A stretch of DNA of 9,268 nt from UBA288 sp964461885 (GTDB lineage Archaea; Halobacteriota; Methanomicrobia; Methanomicrobiales; Methanospirillaceae), in assembly GCA_964461885.1 (NCBI GenBank), contig CAYWVY010000073.1:1-9268 (forward strand). The letters are read 5' to 3'. The position numbers were made by a program, and so were the translations under genes. Position 1 is the stretch's first letter; every line of letters starts with the position of its first letter. Positions 1 through 6,409 of this stretch are shown here, piece by piece. Under the pieces are notes generated by a model. The model did not search any database and had not been told where the DNA came from. It saw only the letters and a program-made list of their open reading frames with translations.

Positions 1-153
1 AGCGAAACTATGAGCGACACTATTCTGACTAGCACAACGGAGCCTATTGAGAAAAAATCTAGTATCTTTAAATTATCATTTGCATTTGAATCCCGCTTAT
101 CCCGCAATAATCGACATGAGATGCTGGCCATGAGGGCGATTGTGGTGTTTTAA
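1..153 (+). CDS. Possible C-terminal end of an unrecognised protein
   Basis: The first reading frame is open from the window edge to a TAA at 151-153 (a second in-frame TAA follows directly at 154-156). It would encode about 50 residues; the first ATG is at 10, with no Shine-Dalgarno sequence before it, so the gene may begin outside the window. The peptide is rich in Ser, Thr and Lys at the start and basic towards the end (LSRNNRHEMLAMRAIVVF). I do not recognise a family. A 7-bp inverted repeat overlaps the stop and could act as a transcript end. A frame of this length in AT-richer DNA may be chance, so this is a weak call. Confidence 0.2.
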   Translation, partial: SETMSDTILTSTTEPIEKKSSIFKLSFAFESRLSRNNRHEMLAMRAIVVF

Positions 154-351
154 TAACACCATCTCACTGATCTGGTGATTCCCAAACCCCGCAATCTACC
201 AAAAAATCCCGGAGCTCTTCCCAGGCTCACCGTTATCTAACCGTTGAGCGACCTCTTTTCCGACAGCATCGATCACGACTTTGGGATTTCGGTTTCTCTG
301 TTCACACGCCAATTATTTCACCACTCCATAACCTCCACTTAACAGAATCAT
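97..351 (-). pseudogene. Interrupted minus-strand reading frame after rfbD, unrecognised
   Basis: An ATG at 351-349 overlaps the rfbD stop as ATGA, the arrangement of translationally coupled genes. The frame meets TAA after 12 codons (315-313), continues through a protein-like stretch (NPKVVIDAVGKEVAQRLDNG, with purine-rich first codon positions), meets TAG at 198-196, and runs on to TAA at 99-97. A TTG at 312-310 preceded by GGTGA could also start the middle section, giving 38 residues. I recognise no family. It could be a decayed gene that once followed rfbD in the operon, or chance: two internal stops in about 85 codons is not much below expectation for DNA of this composition. Confidence 0.15.
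143..161. repeat. Small perfect hairpin (7-bp stem, 5-nt loop)
   Basis: TGGTGTT (143-149) and AACACCA (155-161) are perfect reverse complements around the loop TTAAT. The hairpin spans the TAA stop of the left-edge frame. A competing pairing of TGAGATG (117-123) with CATCTCA (160-166) is also present. It may be a transcript-end structure for the left-edge frame or simply chance. Confidence 0.3.
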
Positions 352-1172
352 ATATCCAAATATACGTCTGTTGACAGGCGTCTATAGTCTGATAATGCCT
401 CCCGCCAGTGCCGCAGGGGCGAAAGTTTCGTGTTCAGCAGGGCCGCGCAGCGGGGGCGCTCGGCCCGCCGCCGGCACTGCCCGACGGTCACCGGGGCCGC
501 GTTCGGGATCAGTTCCCGCGCGAAGCCGAACCACGAGACCGTCCCCTCGTTCACGAGGTGGTAGACGCCGGCGGGGGCGCGGGCGACTTCGGGGAGCCGG
601 GCGGCGAGCTCGGGGATGTACGTGAACCGGCTCCACTCATCGCGGATCACGGGCACGACCGGCTTGACGAGCGAGCGCGTCCGCATCTGCGAGGCGAAGT
701 CGTTCTCGCCCGGCCCGAAGAGCCGGCTCGTCCGGACGATCCGCCAGTCGCCGCCCGCCGCGCGGACGCGGGTCTCGCCGAGGGCCTTGGTCCGGCCGTA
801 AACGTTGACGGGGTCTGGCTTGTCCGACTCGACGTAGCCGTTTTTTCTGCCGGAGAAGACGTAGTCGGTCGAGAGGTGGACGAGTGTCGCCCCGGCGGCC
901 GCGCAGGCCTCCGCGACGTTTCCCGCGCCCTCGCCGTTCACGGCCAGGGCCCTGTCGGGCTCGTCCTCACAGGCGTCGACGTCGGTGAACGCGGCGCAGT
1001 TGTACACGAGCGCGGGCCGGGCGGCGTCGATCGCGGACGAGACGGCCCCGGCGTCCGTGATCTCGAGCTCGTGCCCGACGAGGACGGCGTCGGGGTGGAC
1101 GCGCGCCAGCGCCCGGCCGAGCCGGCCCGTGGCGCCGAGGATCAGGACCGGGCCTTCAGGGGGCGCCACCAT
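348..1172 (-). CDS. rfbD: dTDP-4-dehydrorhamnose reductase (RmlD/RfbD)
   Basis: This enzyme uses NAD(P)H to reduce the 4-keto group of dTDP-4-dehydro-L-rhamnose, the last step of dTDP-rhamnose synthesis in the cytosol. The 274-residue product is an extended short-chain dehydrogenase: dinucleotide-binding GATGRLG at residues 13-19, substrate-side NCAAFTDVDACE at 58-69, STDYVF at 101-106 with the catalytic Thr, and the YxxxK pair Y125/K129 in YGRTK. The C-terminal RPRCAALLNTKL matches the family's substrate-binding end. The chosen ATG (1170-1172) overlaps the end of rfbB by 31 nt; a GTG one codon later (1167-1169), with GAGG 4 nt upstream, is equally possible. The last dozen or so codons switch to AT-rich usage and the tail RRLSTDVYLDI runs past the part I can align by memory, so the 3' end may have been replaced. 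A G-U-containing hairpin (364-381) lies in this tail. Confidence 0.9.
   Translation of the reverse strand: MVAPPEGPVLILGATGRLGRALARVHPDAVLVGHELEITDAGAVSSAIDAARPALVYNCAAFTDVDACEDEPDRALAVNGEGAGNVAEACAAAGATLVHLSTDYVFSGRKNGYVESDKPDPVNVYGRTKALGETRVRAAGGDWRIVRTSRLFGPGENDFASQMRTRSLVKPVVPVIRDEWSRFTYIPELAARLPEVARAPAGVYHLVNEGTVSWFGFARELIPNAAPVTVGQCRRRAERPRCAALLNTKLSPLRHWREALSDYRRLSTDVYLDI
364..381 (-). terminator. Hairpin at the 3' end of rfbD, possible terminator
   Basis: ACGTCTGT (364-371) and ACAGGCGT (374-381) can pair with one G-T wobble, giving about 7 bp with a very small loop. On the minus strand it is followed by A/T-rich sequence (ATATTTGGATATATGATT). It sits within the last codons of rfbD, where the operon's transcript should end. 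Archaeal terminators usually depend on T-tracts more than on hairpins, so this is a weak suggestion. Confidence 0.2.
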
Positions 1173-2104
1173 GCCTCGTTCGACGAGTACCAGTCGACGG
1201 TCGCGGCAAGGGCCTCCTCGAACGTGAACGCGGGCGCCCACCCGAGGGACCGGAGCTTCGAGCAGTCGATCGCGTACCGGAAGTCGTGGCCCTTGCGGTC
1301 CCCGACGTGCTCGACAGACGACTCGTCCCTGCCGAGCAGGCGAAGGAGGGCGTCCGTGATCTCGAGGTTCGTCTTCTCGATTCCCGAGCCAATGTTGTAG
1401 ACCTCGCCGGGAGTGCCGCTGCCGAGCACGAAGTCGACGGCTTGGCAGTGGTCGAGGACGTAGATCCACTCGCGCACGTTCGTGCCGCTGCCGTACACGG
1501 GGACCTTCTTCCCCTCGAGCAGGTTCGTCACGAAGAGGGGGATCAGCTTCTCGGGGAACTGGTACGGCCCGTAGTTGTTCGAGCAGCGGGTGACCATGAC
1601 TGGGAGGCCGTGGGTCGTGTGGTACGCGAGCGCGAGCAGATCCGAGCCGGCCTTCGAGGCCGAGTACGGCGAGGACGGCCGGAGGAGGTCCGTCTCGCGG
1701 AACGCGCCCGACGCAATCGAGCCGTAGACCTCGTCGGTTGAGACGTGCACGAACCGGTCCACGCCGGCTTGCCGCGCGGCCTCCAGAAGGGTGAACGTGC
1801 CCTGCACGTTCGTCGAGACGAACGCGCCGGGATCCTCGATCGACCGGTCCACGTGGCTCTCGGCCGCGAAGTGGACCACCGCGTCGACCTCCCCCATCAG
1901 TTTTTCGACCAGGGCCGCGTCGCGGATATCGCCGCGGACGAAGACGTACCGCGGGTCGGATGCGAGGTCCGCGAGGTTCGCGGGGTTGCCCGCGTAGGTC
2001 AGGGCGTCCAGGTTGACGATCGAGCGGTCGGGGTGGCGCGCGAGCTGGTCGCGCACGAAGTTCGCGCCGATGAAGCCGGAGCCGCCCGTGACGAGGAGGC
2101 GCAC
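1142..2104 (-). CDS. rfbB: dTDP-glucose 4,6-dehydratase (RmlB/RfbB)
   Basis: RfbB oxidises, dehydrates and re-reduces dTDP-D-glucose with a tightly bound NAD+, giving dTDP-4-dehydro-6-deoxyglucose. The 320-residue product, close to the usual family length, begins with the Rossmann motif GGSGFIG (7-13), followed by NLDALTYAGNPANL (31-44), a family signature. It also carries the dehydratase triad residues T123-D124-E125 in STDEVYG, Y147xxxK151 in PYSASKAGSD, and RCSNNYGPYQFPEKLIPL (173-190). The start is a GTG at 2102-2104, because homology begins there (VRLLVTGG) and a GGTGA Shine-Dalgarno lies 4 nt upstream at 2113-2109. That GGTGA contains the TGA stop of rfbC, so the two genes are probably translationally coupled. 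The 3' end overlaps rfbD. All key residues are intact. Confidence 0.95.
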   Translation of the reverse strand: MRLLVTGGSGFIGANFVRDQLARHPDRSIVNLDALTYAGNPANLADLASDPRYVFVRGDIRDAALVEKLMGEVDAVVHFAAESHVDRSIEDPGAFVSTNVQGTFTLLEAARQAGVDRFVHVSTDEVYGSIASGAFRETDLLRPSSPYSASKAGSDLLALAYHTTHGLPVMVTRCSNNYGPYQFPEKLIPLFVTNLLEGKKVPVYGSGTNVREWIYVLDHCQAVDFVLGSGTPGEVYNIGSGIEKTNLEITDALLRLLGRDESSVEHVGDRKGHDFRYAIDCSKLRSLGWAPAFTFEEALAATVDWYSSNEAWWRPLKARS

Positions 2105-2108
2105 GAAC

Positions 2109-2585
2109 TCACCCGTGCCGGAGGCCCGGCAGGAGGCCCCAGTCGTACGGTATCTCGGGAGTGTCCGGCGGGAGGCGGAACTCGTCCGGCTCCTCGCGGT
2201 TGAACGGCAGGTCCGGGACCGAGACGAAGAACGCGGTCTCCTCCCCGATCGCCTTGAACCCGTGGTAGACACCGGGCGGGACCGTGACAAGCGCGGGGTT
2301 CTTCTCGCCGATGAAGAGCTCCATCAGGTTTCCCTTCGTGGGCGACTCCTCGCGCGCGTCGTAGAGCGCGACCTTCATCATCCCGTGGACGCAGGTGAAG
2401 TTGTCGGTCTGCTTCCGGTGGTAGTGCCAGGCCTTGACCACCTGCGGGTACGCGGTAGTCATGTAGACCTGGCCGAAGGCCCGGAAGTGCGGATCGTCGC
2501 AGCGGAGGATCTCCATCAGCCAGCCGCGCTCGTCCGGGATCAGCCGCAGCGGCGTGATGATCACCCCGTCGATCGTCGTGCCCAT
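2109..2585 (-). CDS. rfbC: dTDP-4-dehydrorhamnose 3,5-epimerase family protein (RmlC-like, short form)
   Basis: The expected role is epimerisation of dTDP-4-dehydro-6-deoxyglucose at C3 and/or C5 ahead of RfbD. The 158-residue protein is a single cupin barrel: DERGWLMEI (18-26), WHYHRKQTDNF (53-63) with H54 at the place of the catalytic His, SPTKGN (81-86), VPPGVYHGF (102-110), and PDTPEIPYDW near the end (140-149). Classical RmlC proteins are longer, about 180-200 residues, and have a catalytic Tyr where this protein reads DLPFN (125-129), with no Tyr. It may therefore be a related sugar-nucleotide epimerase or isomerase rather than textbook RmlC. It is the first gene of the minus-strand operon; its ATG at 2585-2583 is preceded by a partial SD (TGATC, 3 nt away), and the next gene starts within 5 nt of its stop. 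Confidence 0.88.
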   Translation of the reverse strand: MGTTIDGVIITPLRLIPDERGWLMEILRCDDPHFRAFGQVYMTTAYPQVVKAWHYHRKQTDNFTCVHGMMKVALYDAREESPTKGNLMELFIGEKNPALVTVPPGVYHGFKAIGEETAFFVSVPDLPFNREEPDEFRLPPDTPEIPYDWGLLPGLRHG

Positions 2586-2625
2586 GAAGATCAGGTTCGG
2601 CGCCGGGCGTATTAAGGTCCGATCC

Positions 2626-2639
2626 CTATCTTTTTATAG
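2626..2639. promoter_or_regulatory. Divergent promoter element with a two-way TATA-like tract
   Basis: CTATCTTTTTATAG contains a TATA-like box readable in both directions: TTTTTATA on the plus strand (2631-2638) and TATAAAAA on the minus strand, flanked by inverted CTAT/ATAG. It is the only strongly A/T tract in the 94-nt gap between rfbC and the LeuA/CimA-family gene. It lies about 45-50 nt from both start codons. With the usual archaeal TATA-to-start-site distance of about 25 nt, this predicts short leaders of roughly 20 nt on each side. No operator repeat is evident, and the core promoter assignment is inferred from sequence only. Confidence 0.45.
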
Positions 2640-2679
2640 CGCGCCCGCCGATCTTTCCCCATGGACTTTACCTCCATGC

Positions 2680-4164
2680 GTGAATGTTTTATTCGCCGAT
2701 AGACTGCGCTTCTTCGATACGACGCTCCGCGACGGCGAACAGACGCCCGGCGTGTCCCTCGCCCCCGACCAGAAACTCGAGATCGCCCGTATGCTCGCAG
2801 CGGTGGGCATCGATGTGATCGAGGTCGGCTCCGCGGCCGCCTCCGAGGGCGAGCGCGAGGGGATCCGGCTCGTGGCCGAGGCCGATCTCGGCCCCGAGGT
2901 CTGCTGCTACGTCCGCGCCCTTCCCATCGACATCGACTGGGCCGCAGACGCGGGCGCGGACTCGGTCCACCTGGTGGTGCCCGTCTCGGACCTCCACATC
3001 GAGAAGAAACTCAGGAAGGACCGCGACGCCGTCTGCCGCATGGCCTTTGCCGCGATCGAGCACGCGAAGGAGCGGGGCCTGACAGTCGAGCTCTCGGGCG
3101 AGGACGCGAGCCGGGCCGACCAGGCCTTCGTCGCCGACCTCTTCGCGGAGGGGGTCGAGCGCGGCGCGGACCGGCTCTGTTTCTGCGACACGGTCGGCCT
3201 TTTGACCCCCGAGCGGGCACGGGAGGTCGTGCCGCCGCTCGCGGCGCTCGCCCCGCTCTCGATCCACTGCCACGATGACCTCGGCTTTGCGCTCGCGACC
3301 ACGGTGGCCGCGCTGCAGTCGGGGGCCTCGTGCGCCCACGCGACCGTGAACGGCCTCGGCGAGCGGGCCGGGAACACGGCCTTCGAGGCGCTCGTGATGG
3401 CGCTCGAAACCCTGTACGGCTACCGCACGGGGATCGAGACGAGGAAGCTCTACCCGCTCTCGGCCCTGGTCGCGCGCCTCACGAAGGTGCCGCTCGCGAC
3501 CCAGGCCCCCGTCGTGGGCGAGATGGCCTTCACCCACGAGTCGGGGATCCACGCCCACGGCGTGCTGCGCGAGGCCTCGACGTACGAGTCCGTCCGGCCC
3601 GAGTCCGTGGGCCGGTCGCGCCGGATCCTGCTCGGCAAGCACACGGGCACGGCCGCCGTGGAGGCTGCGCTCGCCGAGCGCGGGTACCGGCCCGACGAGG
3701 TCCGGCTCGCCGAGATCGTCCGGCGGATCAAGGAGCTCGGCGACGAGGGCAAGCGCGTGACCGACACGGACCTCCTTGCCATCGCCGAAGCCGTGCTCGC
3801 GATCGAGTGCACGCCCGTCCTCTCACTCCGGCAGTTCACAGTCGTCTCGGGCTCGAACGCGATCCCGACCGCGTCCGTGACCATCCGCGTGAACGGCGAG
3901 GAGTGCACGAGCGCCGCGACCGGCACCGGCCCGGTCGATGCCGCGGTCGAAGCCCTGCGCCGCTCGGTCCGGGCCGTCGGCGAGATCGAGCTGCTCGAGT
4001 ACCACGTGGACGCGATCTCGGGCGGGACCGACGCGCTCGTGGATGTAACGGTTAAGATGGCAAAGGACGGAAAGGTGATCACAAGCCGTGGCGCCCGGAC
4101 CGACATCATCACGGCCTCGGTCGAGGCCGTGATCGCGGGCATGAACCGACTGTTGAGGGATTGA
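2680..4164 (+). CDS. leuA/cimA: 2-isopropylmalate / (R)-citramalate synthase family (LeuA/CimA)
   Basis: The enzyme condenses acetyl-CoA with a 2-oxoacid: pyruvate for citramalate synthase (isoleucine route), 2-oxoisovalerate for LeuA (leucine). The 494-residue product has a DRE-TIM metallolyase barrel with FFDTTLRDGEQTPG at residues 11-24 (R17 and D18 catalytic/metal), metal-binding H196 and H198 in IHCHDD, and NGLGERAGN (224-232). A C-terminal allosteric feedback domain runs from about residue 378 to the end. That domain excludes the short homocitrate synthase AksA. The segment GEREGIRLV...VRALPIDID...DSVHLVVP reads, from memory, closer to Methanocaldococcus CimA than to LeuA, so I favour citramalate synthase without being able to prove it. 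The GTG start (2680) is chosen because homology begins just after it; there is no clear SD, which fits a short-leader transcript from the TATA at 2631. ilvB follows after 1 nt. Confidence 0.92.
   Translation: MNVLFADRLRFFDTTLRDGEQTPGVSLAPDQKLEIARMLAAVGIDVIEVGSAAASEGEREGIRLVAEADLGPEVCCYVRALPIDIDWAADAGADSVHLVVPVSDLHIEKKLRKDRDAVCRMAFAAIEHAKERGLTVELSGEDASRADQAFVADLFAEGVERGADRLCFCDTVGLLTPERAREVVPPLAALAPLSIHCHDDLGFALATTVAALQSGASCAHATVNGLGERAGNTAFEALVMALETLYGYRTGIETRKLYPLSALVARLTKVPLATQAPVVGEMAFTHESGIHAHGVLREASTYESVRPESVGRSRRILLGKHTGTAAVEAALAERGYRPDEVRLAEIVRRIKELGDEGKRVTDTDLLAIAEAVLAIECTPVLSLRQFTVVSGSNAIPTASVTIRVNGEECTSAATGTGPVDAAVEALRRSVRAVGEIELLEYHVDAISGGTDALVDVTVKMAKDGKVITSRGARTDIITASVEAVIAGMNRLLRD
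4155..4160 (+). promoter_or_regulatory. Shine-Dalgarno sequence of ilvB
   Basis: GAGGGA ends 5 nt before the ilvB ATG (4166) and lies inside the last codons of the upstream synthase gene. It confirms the ATG as the start and suggests coupled translation across the 1-nt gap. Confidence 0.6.
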
Positions 4165-4165
4165 T

Positions 4166-5842
4166 ATGACGACGACCGGCGCAAAAGTGCTGATTGAGGG
4201 GCTCCTCCGCCAGGGAACGAAGACGATCTTCGGCTACCCCGGCGGCGTGGTCCTGCCTATTTACGACGTGCTCTACGACTCCCCGCTCGAGCACATCCTG
4301 GTTCGGCACGAGCAGGCGGCTGCTCACGCGGCCGACGGGTATGCTCGCGCCTCGGGCACGGTCGGCGTCTGCCTGGCCACCTCCGGGCCCGGGGCCTGCA
4401 ACCTGGTCACGGGGATCGCGACCGCGTACATGGACTCGATCCCGCTCGTGGCCCTGACCGGCCAGGTGCCGACCAGCCTCCTCGGGAACGACGCGTTCCA
4501 GGAGTCGGACATCCACGGGATCACCATGCCCGTGACCAAGCACAACTACCTGGTCAAGCGCGCGGCCGACCTCCCGCGGGTGATCGCCGAGGCCTTCTAC
4601 ATCGCCTCGACGGGCCGGCCCGGCCCGGTCCTCGTGGACCTGCCGAAAGACGTCTCCACGGGCGAGCTCCCCGACGACATCGAGTACCCGGAGTCCGTCA
4701 GCCTCCGCGGGTACCAGCCGACGGTCCGGGGCCACCCCCGGCAGATCGAGAAGGCGGTCGACCTGCTGGTCCGCGCCGAGCGCCCCCTCCTCTACGCGGG
4801 CGGTGGCGTGATCCTCTCCGGGGCCGACCGGGAACTGACCGCGCTCGCGGAAAGGCTCGGCGCGCCCGTTACGACCACCCTGATGGGCCTCGGCGGGATC
4901 TGCGGCGACCACCCGCTCAACCTGGGCATGCTCGGCATGCACGGGACCGCGTACGCGAACTACGCCGTGACCGAGTGCGACCTGCTCGTCGCGATCGGCG
5001 CCCGCTTCGATGACCGGGTGACCGGCCGGATCGAGACCTTCGCGCCCCACGCGCAGGTGATCCACATCGATATCGACCCGGCCGAGATCGGCAAGAACAA
5101 GCCCGTCGACGTCCCGATCGTCGGGGACGTGAAGCACGTCCTCGCCGAGATCCTCCACCGCCTCCCGGCGAACCCGAAGACTGCCCGCTGGATCGAGCGG
5201 ATCAGCGGGTGGCGCGCGACGCACCCGCTCGTGGTCCCCGAGGACGGCTGCATCCACCCGCAGGGCGTGGTCCGGGCCCTCTCGGACATCCTGCAGGGCG
5301 ATGGGGTCGTCGTCTCCGAGGTCGGCCAGAACCAGATGTGGGCGGCCCAGCACTTCTGCTTCAAGAAGCCGCGCTCCTGGATCACCTCGGGCGGCCTGGG
5401 GACCATGGGCTACGGCCTGCCGGCCGCGATGGGCGCCTGTTACGCCCGGCCCGGCGAGCAGGTCTTCCTCATCGCAGGCGACGGCAGTCTCCAGATGAAC
5501 ATCCAGGAGTTCGGCACGATCGCCCACAACCGCATCCCCGTCCGTGTGGTCGTGCTGAACAACGGCTACCTGGGCATGGTCCGGCAGTGGCAGGAGCTCT
5601 TCTTCGATAAGCGCTACTCGTACACCGAGCTCCCGCCGGTGGACTTCGTCGGGATCGCGAACGCCTACGGGATCGACGGCGTGCGCGTGGACGACCCGGC
5701 GGAGGTCCGTCCGGCCCTCGTGGCCGCGCGGGACCACGACGGGCCGTTCGTGATCGACGTCCGGATCGAGCGCGAGGAGAACGTCTTCCCCATGGTGCCG
5801 GCCGGCGCTGCGATCAACGAGATGATCGGAGAGCGGCGATGA
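4166..5842 (+). CDS. ilvB: Acetolactate (acetohydroxyacid) synthase, large catalytic subunit
   Basis: IlvB uses thiamine diphosphate, Mg2+ and FAD to join pyruvate to another pyruvate (valine/leucine) or to 2-oxobutyrate (isoleucine). The 558-residue product has the usual length and three domains. The N-terminal TPP-pyrimidine domain has FGYPGGVVLPIYD (22-34) and the catalytic Glu E49 in HEQAAAHAADGYAR. A central domain follows at about 190-330. The C-terminal TPP-pyrophosphate domain has GDGS (438-441) through NNGYLGMVRQWQ (465-476), the Mg2+/TPP signature; W475 sits at the position of the herbicide-contacting Trp of plant AHAS. SGPGACNLVTG and ALTGQV are also typical of true AHAS rather than other TPP enzymes. 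The presence of an adjacent regulatory subunit supports biosynthetic AHAS. The stop overlaps the ilvN start as ATGA. Confidence 0.96.
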   Translation: MTTTGAKVLIEGLLRQGTKTIFGYPGGVVLPIYDVLYDSPLEHILVRHEQAAAHAADGYARASGTVGVCLATSGPGACNLVTGIATAYMDSIPLVALTGQVPTSLLGNDAFQESDIHGITMPVTKHNYLVKRAADLPRVIAEAFYIASTGRPGPVLVDLPKDVSTGELPDDIEYPESVSLRGYQPTVRGHPRQIEKAVDLLVRAERPLLYAGGGVILSGADRELTALAERLGAPVTTTLMGLGGICGDHPLNLGMLGMHGTAYANYAVTECDLLVAIGARFDDRVTGRIETFAPHAQVIHIDIDPAEIGKNKPVDVPIVGDVKHVLAEILHRLPANPKTARWIERISGWRATHPLVVPEDGCIHPQGVVRALSDILQGDGVVVSEVGQNQMWAAQHFCFKKPRSWITSGGLGTMGYGLPAAMGACYARPGEQVFLIAGDGSLQMNIQEFGTIAHNRIPVRVVVLNNGYLGMVRQWQELFFDKRYSYTELPPVDFVGIANAYGIDGVRVDDPAEVRPALVAARDHDGPFVIDVRIEREENVFPMVPAGAAINEMIGERR

Positions 5843-6342
5843 AGCAGCACACGCTCTCGGTGCTGGTCGAGAACAAGGCCGGCGTCCTCTCGCGGGTCAC
5901 GGGCCTCTTCTCCCGCCGGGGCTTCAACATCGAGTCCCTGGCCGTCGGGCCGTCCGAGGAGGTGGGGGCGAGCCGGATCACGCTCGTTGTCTGCGGCGAC
6001 GACCGCGAGATCGAGCAGGTGATCAAGCAGCTCAACAAGCTGATCGACGTCATCAAGGTCTCGGACCTGACCGGGTTCGAGCGGGTCGAGCGCGAGCTCG
6101 CCCTGATCAAGGTCGCGGCCGAGCCGGGCGAGTCCCGGGCCGGGGTGATGCAGATCGCGACCATCTTCCGCGCCCACATCATTGACGTCGGGCCGAAGAC
6201 GGTCACGCTCCAGGTGGCCGGCGACTCCGAGAAGATCGACGCGCTGGAGGGGCTGCTCCGGCCGTACGGGGTCCGGGAGCTCTACCGGACCGGCCGGATC
6301 GCGGTTCTCCGCGGCCAGAAGACCGTGCGGAGCGAGAAGTAA
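5839..6342 (+). CDS. ilvN: Acetolactate synthase, small regulatory subunit
   Basis: This subunit binds IlvB, raises its activity and confers feedback inhibition, classically by valine. The 167-residue product is the standard length: an N-terminal ACT domain (residues 3-78) with TLSVLVENKAGVLSRVTGLF and RRGFNIESLAVGPSE, then the C-terminal half (about 82-160) with ERELALIKV, RAHIIDVG, and a typical end YGVRELYRTGRIAVLRG. The ATG overlaps the last codons of ilvB by 4 nt and has GGAGAG 5 nt upstream (5828-5833), so the two subunits are made together. It closes the branched-chain operon here: ilvC does not follow. The gene is often called ilvH or ilvN; the sequence alone does not decide between the names. 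Confidence 0.95.
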   Translation: MKQHTLSVLVENKAGVLSRVTGLFSRRGFNIESLAVGPSEEVGASRITLVVCGDDREIEQVIKQLNKLIDVIKVSDLTGFERVERELALIKVAAEPGESRAGVMQIATIFRAHIIDVGPKTVTLQVAGDSEKIDALEGLLRPYGVRELYRTGRIAVLRGQKTVRSEK

Positions 6343-6368
6343 CCTTTTTCGACGGGGTCCACAAAAGG
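6343..6368 (+). terminator. T-tract and weak inverted repeat after ilvN
   Basis: CCTTTTT directly follows the ilvN stop, and CCTTTT (6343-6348) can pair with AAAAGG (6363-6368) across a 14-nt loop. Archaeal RNA polymerase terminates at short T-runs, so this may end or reduce transcription before pscS. The signal is weak, and read-through into pscS is possible. Confidence 0.3.
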
Positions 6369-6397
6369 GATAAGTCGCTTCGTCGCCTACGACGGAC

Positions 6398-6402
6398 GGG
6401 AG
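6398..6402 (+). promoter_or_regulatory. Probable Shine-Dalgarno sequence of pscS
   Basis: GGGAG stands 7 nt before the ATG at 6410 and supports that start. A purine/A-rich stretch (ACAAAAGGGATAAG, 6361-6374) upstream could be a weak promoter, but it has no good TATA box. Confidence 0.45.
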
Positions 6403-6409
6403 TTTCTCC

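Larger units (their letters stand above)
1..347. other. AT-richer segment without a recognisable gene
   Basis: By eye this stretch is far richer in A+T than the rest of the window (about 42% G+C in the first 60 bases, against the strongly G/C-ended codons of all genes to the right). It contains a short plus-strand frame open from the left edge to 153, a 7-bp perfect hairpin at 143-161, and a minus-strand frame (351 to 97) broken by two stops. None of these resembles a protein family I recognise, and I see no tRNA, terminal inverted repeats or intact transposase. It lies downstream of the rfb operon and may be a horizontally acquired or decayed stretch; that is inference from composition only. 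Confidence 0.6.

Noticed and set aside
196..198. TAG in the left-hand minus frame as a pyrrolysine codon
   Set aside because: The same frame also has a TAA, the protein family is unknown, and nothing in the window indicates a pyrrolysine system.
1..347. Insertion sequence or integration site in the AT-rich stretch
   Set aside because: No terminal inverted repeats, target-site duplication, recognisable transposase motif or tRNA end could be found by eye.
408..1400. Plus-strand open frame of 330 codons across rfbD and rfbB
   Set aside because: The minus strand has clear RfbD and RfbB motifs throughout; this is an antisense shadow.
1173..1469. Upstream extension of rfbD by 99 codons
   Set aside because: The extra sequence is an out-of-frame reading of rfbB (Arg/Pro-rich), and RfbD homology starts only at the Rossmann motif just after the ATG at 1172.
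2105..2290. Upstream extension of rfbB by 62 codons
   Set aside because: The added part is an out-of-frame reading of rfbC, rich in Arg and Ser; the GTG at 2104 has a good SD and begins exactly at the Rossmann strand.
2554..2679. Upstream extension of the LeuA/CimA-family gene to an ATG at 2554
   Set aside because: It would run through the divergent promoter and overlap the start of rfbC; the extra residues have no family similarity, so the GTG at 2680 is preferred.
4109..5737. Long minus-strand open frame (542 codons) opposite ilvB
   Set aside because: It is a shadow of high-GC codon bias. The translation is Asp/Arg/His-rich with no recognisable fold, while the plus strand encodes a complete acetolactate synthase.
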